DNA of 15,372 bases, taken from positions 1-15,372 of the forward strand of contig NW_025955669.1 in assembly GCF_022376445.1 (NCBI RefSeq). The letters run 5' to 3'. How positions within the stretch are numbered: position 1 is the stretch's first letter; the number at the start of each line of letters is the position of its first letter. Of this stretch, positions 9,009-15,372 are shown piece after piece. Made by a program: the position numbers and the translations under genes. Source of the DNA: Fomitopsis serialis (lineage: Eukaryota; Basidiomycota; Agaricomycetes; Polyporales; Fomitopsidaceae). Below the pieces are notes generated by a model. The model did no database searches, had not been told where the DNA came from, and saw only the letters and a program-made list of their open reading frames with translations.

Positions 9009-9532
9009 CTGAGCGGCGATGAAAGTCTTCAGGAAGAGTCAGAGGTTCGGGAAGCGCGAAGGCAAGCAAGTGAGGGTACGGCCTCACCTTTTCGGTCACC
9101 CTCTGTATATGAGAGCTAAGGCGTGTAAGGAGAGCTGCACAGCCAAGCGGCGCAGCAGGCAAACGGGGGACGGACGAAGGGATGAAGGAGCTTCCGGCAA
9201 GCAGTGCGTGCGCTGCGCATCCTCAGGCTCCAGTCTGCGCGGGCCAAGCGAAGTCGTCCTGGTGGTCGCATTCAGCAGCCCAAATCGGACAGCTCGCCAA
9301 GCGACATAGCGTCACTCAATCATTTACAGACTCAATCAGTCGCAGCTGGCCTCGAGTCAACGAGTCACACTCACACCGGGAGGATTGCATGAAACGAAAT
9401 AAGATAAAGTATTAACGGTAGGGTACAACATGTGAGACGAGGATGCAGCGAGACATAGCCAGGAGACGTCCGGACAGAACACACAGCGACAGAGACATGA
9501 GATACATACAACAACCAGCGTAGCGAACAAAA
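9009..9532. other. Spacer between the M50B-like gene and the eEF3 stop codon
   Basis: Both neighbours are on the minus strand, so this holds the eEF3 3' UTR and the promoter and any first exon of the M50B-like gene. A possible donor GTGAGG near 9088 would pair with the acceptor at 9009, but no ATG in a fitting phase was found. Otherwise nothing is seen. Confidence 0.45.
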
Positions 9533-12500
9533 TTACAGCTCGTCGTCGGTGATCTCCTCGCCCCGCTTTTTCCGCGCCATGCGCTCCTTCTTGAGCTTCC
9601 GCGCCTCCGCCGCAGTGATCTTCTTCACCTTCTTCGTCTCGATCTTGTTCCCCATCGCGTCGTACTGGTCATCCTCCTCACCGTCCTTCTTGTCAATACG
9701 AGCCCCGGAGCCCTGGCCTCCACCCAGTTGTGGCCGGATGCCTCAAGGCGCCCGTCACGCATCGCCCACACCTCCTTGCAGAGCGACTCGGAGAAGTCGC
9801 GGTTGTGCGTGATCACGAGCACACCACCCTCGAACTCCTTCAGCGCCTTGATGAGCGCGGCGAGCGACTCACGGTCGAGGTAGTTCGTCGGCTCGTCCAA
9901 ACAGATGACGTGCGGGCGACGCCAGGTCGCAGCACCGAGCACAACCTTCACCTTTTGACCACCGGAGAGACCACGCATCGAGTTGTGCGACACGAACTCG
10001 GCCTCGAGACCGAAGTCCGCGAAGTGCTTCTCGATCTCGCGACGGACGAGGGGGCGGAGCAGACCGAGGCGCTGCGCCTCACGGGTGTCGACCTCGAGGA
10101 CCTTCTTCTCGAAACCACGCTTGATGAGTTCGTCACGGGGCAGCCAGATGTTCTCCGACGAGGATAGGGCCTTGAACGACACCTCGTACTCGTACGACTG
10201 CTTGAGCTTTTTGCGCGCGACGATCTCGTCAATCAAGCGCTTCTGGCCCTCGACGACGACGACACTGCCCTCCTTCATCTTCTGCTGCTCCTCTTCTGAA
10301 ATCTGTCGGTTCGCCTTCATCATCTCCTCCAAATCCTCACCGGTCTGGTAACGCCACAGCATGTACTCGAGCGGCGTCTTGTCGAGGTGGTTATCGATGT
10401 GGTGGAAAGCGTGCTGTGCGACGTAACCGATGACCAAGTTCGGGTGCTTCCAGGTCTCACCGCCTCTGTTGGGCTCGAGATCGCCAATGAGCAACTTGAC
10501 GAGCGTCGACTTGCCGGATCCGTTGGGACCGAGGACGGCGACACGAGAAGAGAGCGAGACTTGGAGCGTGATGTCGTACAGCTGCTGTACGGGCTGCGTC
10601 GGGTACTGGTAGCCGACCTTGCGCATCTTGAGAAGCGACTTCTCCTTGGTCTTGACACCCTCGAGAAGGGCGGGTCGGGCAGCTTGAACTGGTAGTCCTC
10701 CTGCGCCTCGAGCGTGTAGTACGAGCGCGCCTCAGGAACCTGCTTCATGAAGGACTCAAGGTTGCCCCTGTACCTCCTGAGCTTGAAGCGGTTGAGATGG
10801 AGGACGTCGGTGATGGTGTTGTTGAGGAAGCCAGAGTCGTGCGAGACGATGATGGACGTGCAAGTCGTAAGGCCGGTGAGGTAGTTCTCGAGCCACGCGA
10901 CGTTGACGACGTCCAAGTGGTTAGTCGGCTCATCCAGGAGCAGAATGTCAGCCTTGAACAGCATCGCGCGCGCGAGAGCGAGCTTCATCTTCCAGCCACC
11001 AGACAGACTGCCAATCGCCTGCTTCTGCCTCTCGTCGCTGAAGCCTACGGACGCGAGCGTCTCGATAACCTCCTGCTCGCCAGCCTGGATACGTGTGTCG
11101 GAAAGGATGAATTCGAGGATGGCCGTCTCGGCCTCGCTACCGTCGATATCGTGCTCGACGTAGAAGGTTCGGACCTCATCCGGCGACGGGAAGCCCTCAA
11201 CTTGGCTGTAAAGCGAGAATAAGCAACGTCAACGTATCGCGAGGCAATGAACCCACCCGTTGGTGATGGCACGCATGAGAGTGGACTTGCCGGTACCATT
11301 GCGACCGCACAGACCATAGCGGTGACCACGCTTGAGACGGAGAGTCGCAGTGTTCAGCAGGATCTTAGCACCGTAGGCGAGCGAGAATTGGCAGTTGCAA
11401 AGATCCTCGCCCTCCTCCTCATCCTCAGGGACTTCGGTGTCCTCATCCTCCAGAGATGCAGACTTGACAACCCACTCGTTGACGATCACGATGGGCTCAG
11501 GCGTCGTCGTGACGAACGCGAGGTAAGGCGCAAGCGATTGCCACTCCGACACGTCGAAGTTCTTCGCGTTGACGAGGTTGGCAGCAAGGTTGCTGGCGTA
11601 CATGACGTCGATGGAGCCCGCAGAAGGGGCCTCAGCGCCAGCCTTCTTGTATAGACCGAGGAGGGAGTGCGCGAGCTGCTTTTCGTCCGCCTTCTTCAAG
11701 GGCGGGAGATCAGAACCGTCGTTGTCGGCGGGGACGTCACCGACTTGACGGAGGGTGGCGACAGCACGGCCAACGACGCTGCGAGCCTCGGGGTCACCGA
11801 TGGTCGTCTCGACCTTAAGAAGTCCTGGGAGCAGCTTCGGGATGAAGGGACGAACGGTGACAGCGGAGTCTACGAGCTTAGCCATGTTGTCGATGATTCT
11901 GCAAATACCATTAGCGATGCGGACAACGTGATCTGGTGGGTTCAGACGTACACGGCGACCCTGCGCTTAGTAGCAGTAGGCTTCTCACTAAGACCACGTG
12001 AGAGCAGAGGGACCATGAGTGAGAGCGTAGCGGAGTCTACCTCCGAAACGAATGTGGTGGCCGAGAGGAGGTTGATGGTCTTGGGAACCTCCTCAACGGG
12101 GTTGATCAGAGCCTTGATTAGTGCAGGAATGAAGCGTTCTATGTCCTTGTTGGAAACTAGAGCCGTGGTCTTCTCGAGCGAATCCTTCGCAGCCTTCTTC
12201 ACGTCGGCCTTCGTGTCCCAGATCGCCTCAGCGAGGATGGGGACGATCTCCGGGGTGAGGCGCGCAGTCTGAAGAGGCGCGCTTGTAACCAGCTGGTTGA
12301 GGACGGTGAGCGAGCCGGTCTTGACCTGCCACTTGCCGGCCGTCTTGATCTCGTGAAGAAGGGCGGGGAGCACAAGCGCTACACCCCAAGCGTTCATACC
12401 CGCAACGTACGCCTTGACTGCCTCGATAGCGGCCGTGCGCACAGCGGGCATCTTGTCGGCGAAGCATTCAAGCAGAGCAGCGTAGAGACCGGAGTCGATG

Positions 12501-12814
12501 AAAAGGGGCTCGAGGGCCTTCACAGCGTCGGACTTGGCGATCACAGCGACAGCGCTCGCTGCGCCCTCACGCGCCGCGGGCGACTTCTTGTCGCTGAGTG
12601 CCTTGATGGCAGCATCGGTGAAGCCGACGGACTGGAGGGCCTTGGGGCCATCCTTTTGGGCGAGCGCAGCGAGGGTCGCTGCTGCAGACTCGCGAGTCGC
12701 CTTGTCGGCGACGAAGAGACCGGAAACATCAAACTGGCCGTCTGCGGGTGCGACGGCAGCCTTGAGAGAGCCGGGGGCGGGGGTAGCGGGGGCGTTGGCG
12801 GTAACAGCGGGCAT
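9533..12814 (-). CDS. TEF3: Translation elongation factor eEF3 (ABC-F-type ATPase), two frame breaks
   Basis: eEF3 is the fungal ribosome-bound ATPase that helps release E-site tRNA during elongation. Coding exons are 11952-12814, 11257-11898 and 9533-11205, with introns of 53 and 51 nt. With two missing bases restored (near 10665 and 9717) the sum is 3180 nt, or 1059 residues, the usual size. Order: Ala-rich N-terminus, HEAT repeats with [23 protein letters not shown]1 with GRNGTGKST (486-494), LSGGW (569-573) and [12 protein letters not shown] (589-600), then ABC2 with GPNGSGKST (728-736), a chromodomain-like insert (about 800-880), LSGGQ (915-919) and [11 protein letters not shown] (936-946). 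It ends in a Lys-rich tail and [11 protein letters not shown] 12814 is preferred; the in-frame ATG at 12829 lies in the 3' end of the 5'-UTR intron. Confidence 0.95.
9713..9720 (-). other. One-base deletion near the eEF3 C-terminus
   Basis: After NWVE the minus strand reads GAGGCCAGGGC where GAGGGCCAGGGC is needed for [17 protein letters not shown]. One G is missing. Downstream the restored frame encodes the typical Lys-rich eEF3 tail to the TAA at 9533-9535. Confidence 0.8.
10660..10670 (-). other. One-base deletion between the eEF3 ABC domains
   Basis: The minus strand reads CCCTTCTCGAG; CCCTTCCTCGAG is needed for the conserved [17 protein letters not shown]. As written the frame leaves eEF3 after LPDPPF and soon diverges. 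One C is missing. Confidence 0.85.
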
Positions 12815-12823
12815 TTCGTTAAT

Positions 12824-12887
12824 CTGCATGACCGATGGGACCGTCAGACCTGGCCAGCGAATGCGCGCTCAATACTGCGAGACTCAC
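12824..12887 (-). other. 5'-UTR intron of eEF3
   Basis: On the minus strand GTGAGTCTCGCAG begins after CCATCGCCAGAG, and the intron ends in CGGTCATGCAG, immediately before ATTAACGAAATGCCC. There is a TCTGAC branch-like site. Its length is 64 nt. The upstream exon has no usable ATG, so it is leader. Confidence 0.75.
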
Positions 12888-13049
12888 CTCTGGCGATGGT
12901 CAGATCTTGGTGCGTAAAAAGTGCGGTGGATCGCGAGGGACCGTCAAGGACGAGAAGCACTATATTCTAGCTTGGCCGGGGCCTGGGAAAAACTGTGAGT
13001 AGGGCACGGACGACGGGCTGGAGTGCAGGGAGACGGACCTTCTATATGA

Positions 13050-13080
13050 CAAAAGAAAGAGGAAGCCAGAGAGTGAGGAT
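13050..13080 (-). promoter_or_regulatory. Pyrimidine-rich tract near the eEF3 transcription start
   Basis: The minus strand here is CT-rich (CTCTCTGGCTTCCTCTTTCT), beginning about 25 nt after the TATA box. CT tracts at the start site are common in strongly expressed fungal genes, which fits eEF3. Inference from position. Confidence 0.5.
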
Positions 13081-13104
13081 AGAGTTCGCAGCTGATCAGC
13101 CTGT

Positions 13105-13113
13105 CCTTATATA
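13105..13113 (-). promoter_or_regulatory. TEF3: TATA box of eEF3
   Basis: The minus strand reads TATATAAGG, followed after about 25 nt by the CT-rich tract. It lies 292 nt before the ATG, which leaves room for a leader with the 64-nt intron. Confidence 0.7.
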
Positions 13114-13286
13114 CCACCCCATCTCAGTAGGCGGGGTCTGAAAAAAAGACGCGCCGGCGGCACGTGCCTCCCGCCCAGCCACCGCGAGACACAGCCCAGA
13201 GAGATGATATAGATCGCCTGGCCAGTCGCCTGTCGCGCCGCCTCTGCATGTTCCGAGGCGCCACCGATCCAGATTATTCAATGCAA

Positions 13287-13314
13287 TGTGGGGTAGCGCT
13301 GCCGCTACCCCACA
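13287..13314. repeat. Strong 12-bp GC-rich hairpin
   Basis: TGTGGGGTAGCG (13287-13298) pairs perfectly with CGCTACCCCACA (13303-13314) around the loop CTGC. It lies about 110 nt past the V-ATPase stop codon and about 170 nt upstream of the eEF3 TATA box. It may act in the V-ATPase 3' UTR or be a palindromic site in the eEF3 promoter. Confidence 0.7.
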
Positions 13315-13425
13315 CGCCGCCGAAGTGCACTGGGAACCAACTAGGAACGCGATATATTACCGCATCCGCGACCGGGACTTAGTTAGCTACATGTCAGCTG
13401 CAACGCGAAGCACGGCTCTGCCCCC

Positions 13426-15372
13426 TCATTCCTCCGTCAACTTCGCAAAGCTCAGCGGCGCGAATTGCTGGCGGGAGAAAGTAGAACGAGATCATCAGTC
13501 AGCGTGGCTCCGGCGTGCCCATCGATGGGCCGATACAGGGCAGAGAAGACACTCACGTATCCACCAGCTTCATAATGCTTGCTGTTGGCTTCGACCCAGT
13601 GCAGACGCAAGGCGTGTAGGAAGGCAGACAGGCCCTGCGCGAGAGGAGCGGTAAGTCAAACAGGCAAGGCCGGGAAGCGCTTCGGCTCCAAGCGGATCCA
13701 ACGCACCTCCATGATACACAAGATGAACACTGTCAGAACAAACCAGAGTGCCCCCATCAGTACCAGTGCGATCCATCCGAAGATGCCGGGTATGGTGAGC
13801 ACCCCAGCGAGGGTCATGTTCCACAGCACTTCGGACAGCTGCGCGTGCGCGAGAGAAAGAGCCCACAGACGGAGATATGATGCAGTGTGCGAGATACACC
13901 CGAGGCAGAACTCGATGGTGTGGATCACCTGGTGGATCACCACCTCGCTGAAATCGTGGTGCTCCTGTCAAGGCAAGCAATCCGATCAATATTCAATCGA
14001 CGGGCGGAGAAGGTACACTCACGCCTTCCTCTTCGTTTGCTTCTGCGATGGCCCTGCCGTTTCCCTCCTCTTCACCCTCAAGCTCCGTGTCCGATACAAC
14101 CCTTGCACCCTCATCGTTGCCTATATTGATATAGCCCTGGTCCTGAATCTTCTTCATCTCCTTCCACTGTAGGTATGGCTTGGTGATAAGCAGCCACGGG
14201 ACGCAGACGAACGCGATCAGCAGCAGGATCGTTTGAATGGTGTTCTGCCCACGATACAACTGCGTGTCGGGGGTAACGCTGCCCGGCGAGAGGAACATCC
14301 CGATGAGCATGTTCAGAAGCGACGGCGGAGGCGTTGGCGACCTTTGCCAGTTCACCGACCATTTGTAGATGATGCACACGACGAGATACCCGAAGATAGA
14401 CTGCATGAAAAGCATCTGAGGAATAAAGTTGGTCCAAAGCTCGCTGCGGCGGTTGAAACGAATGTGATTCGGCACTTGCAGGCAGATAGCGAAGGTCATC
14501 TGAATAGAGATCGTATCAGTGTTCGTCCACCGTCCAATAGATACAGGACACACATGAATCACACCCAGCACGATAGACATCTTCATCTTGTACGAGTTTG
14601 TGAAGATCAATGCGTTTTCAGCTCCATGCCAGCCCGGATCGATACCTATAGAGTACGTGTGCCCATTGGCTACAGCGGTCCCGTTGGTCCAGTCCCATCC
14701 CGAGTCGAAGATGTGCAGCGACTTGGAGAAGATATCGTTGTACATGAGACCGGTGTACATCGAGAAAGCACCCATAAGCAGGATGATGTACCGGCCGCTA
14801 AAATGCGCGTTAGTACTTGGTACAGAGGAACAACGAAGGTTTCGCGCACAAGAAGAATGTGCCAAAGATCTATGTTATCGTCAGCAATTGCTGCAACCAA
14901 GACCCATAATGGCGCACCTCTCCTAAGTCGGCCTTCGCCAGCTTGCGTTCCGTCAGTATCATCAATGCGGCAGCAATGAACGTGATTGCGCCATGTCCAA
15001 TATCACCGAACATGACAGCAAACAAGAACGGGAAGGTGATCGTGGCGAAGAGACCCGGGTTAACCTCTTGATACGTCGCAATGCCATAGGCGTCCATAAT
15101 AGTCTGGAAACCCTCGGTGAACCTGTTCGTACGGATGTACGTCGGCGGCGTTTGTTCGTGCGAAGTTCGTGCAAAATGGGAGGCACATTGGTCCCGGCTT
15201 CCTCCTGTAAAGATGTCAGCAACCCACCCAGCAACAAGGTGCTGTCAGCGTACTGTGGCGTGTCTCTAGAGCGAGCTGGATCTGGGGAATATCCTAGTGG
15301 GACACCAGCCCTCGGCGATGAGAGTCTTCCTCCGCACATCATAGTTCAGGAAGTTCAGCGTCTCATAGATCG
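13426..15372 (-). CDS. VPH1: V-type proton ATPase subunit a, C-terminal part (5' end outside window)
   Basis: Subunit a is the Vo membrane stator that forms the proton half-channels of the vacuolar/Golgi H+-ATPase. Exons: 15254-15372 (cut), 14918-15204, 14850-14869, 14554-14797, 14023-14499, 13707-13964, 13557-13634, 13426-13467; introns are 48-89 nt. About 507 of the usual 800-850 residues are here. Signatures in order: [82 protein letters not shown], an acidic loop ([10 protein letters not shown]), [20 protein letters not shown], and [20 protein letters not shown], which carries the essential channel Arg. The ending is [13 protein letters not shown]. Most exon junctions keep phase exactly. 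Three single-base indels in 15150-15295 break the frame as written. A single fungal gene may serve both vacuole and Golgi. Confidence 0.95.
15150..15160 (-). other. One-base deletion in V-ATPase subunit a
   Basis: The minus strand reads AACAAACGCCGCCGACG; AACAAAACGCCGCCGACG gives [18 protein letters not shown], the conserved sequence. One A is missing. Adding it makes exon 14918-15204 exactly 96 codons between two phase-0 introns. Confidence 0.85.
15263..15295 (-). other. Compensating -1/+1 frame breaks in V-ATPase subunit a
   Basis: After GWCPT the minus strand reads AGGATATTCC; AGGGATATTCC is needed for [10 protein letters not shown]. Then CTAGAGACAC carries one base too many for LRHAT. 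Between the two, the frame as written meets a TAG (15266-15268). Outside this segment the frame is correct. Confidence 0.7.

Noticed and set aside
1..15372. tRNA, rRNA, CRISPR or bacterial-type operon signals
   Set aside because: None seen; the organism is a eukaryote and the spacers lack A/B-box or cloverleaf patterns that I could recognise.

Overview
The window is nuclear DNA of a filamentous basidiomycete, most likely an Agaricomycete. It is GC-rich. Nearly every gene is broken by GT-AG introns of about 41-89 nt, often with a recognisable CTAAC/CTGAC-like branch point. It also carries eEF3, the elongation factor typical of fungi. All exon models below were assembled by hand from splice signals, reading frame and family motifs; no alignment or transcript data were available.

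Layout. (1) 235-1388, minus: a six-exon gene for a TENA/THI-4 (haem-oxygenase-like fold) protein with a signal peptide and N-glycosylation sequons. (2) 2663-3351, plus: a small unrecognised nuclear-looking protein ending in a Cys/His cluster. (3) 3963-6455, plus: mRNA cap guanine-N7 methyltransferase (ABD1 type) with a long Pro/Ser/Thr-rich N-terminal extension. (4) 6887-7186: a non-coding element of about 300 bp with near-perfect 30-bp terminal inverted repeats and TA target duplication (a MITE), lying between two convergent genes. (5) 7454 to about 9008, minus: a multi-pass membrane M50B-like zinc peptidase built from very small exons. (6) 9533-12814, minus: translation elongation factor eEF3, with a TATA box and a 5'-UTR intron. 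(7) 13426-15372, minus and cut by the window edge: the C-terminal two-thirds of V-ATPase subunit a.

The genes are ordinary fungal housekeeping and conserved genes; I see no operon-like or defence-type system. Two things stand out. The first is the MITE. The second is a series of single-base indels that break otherwise perfectly conserved frames in eEF3 (two sites), the M50B-like gene (one), V-ATPase a (three) and possibly ABD1 (one). Restoring single bases makes exon sums divisible by three and returns family-typical lengths. Because unrelated essential genes are all affected, mostly in short homopolymer runs, consensus sequencing errors are more likely than pseudogenes. The secreted form of a normally intracellular thiamin-salvage fold is the most interesting gene-level observation.
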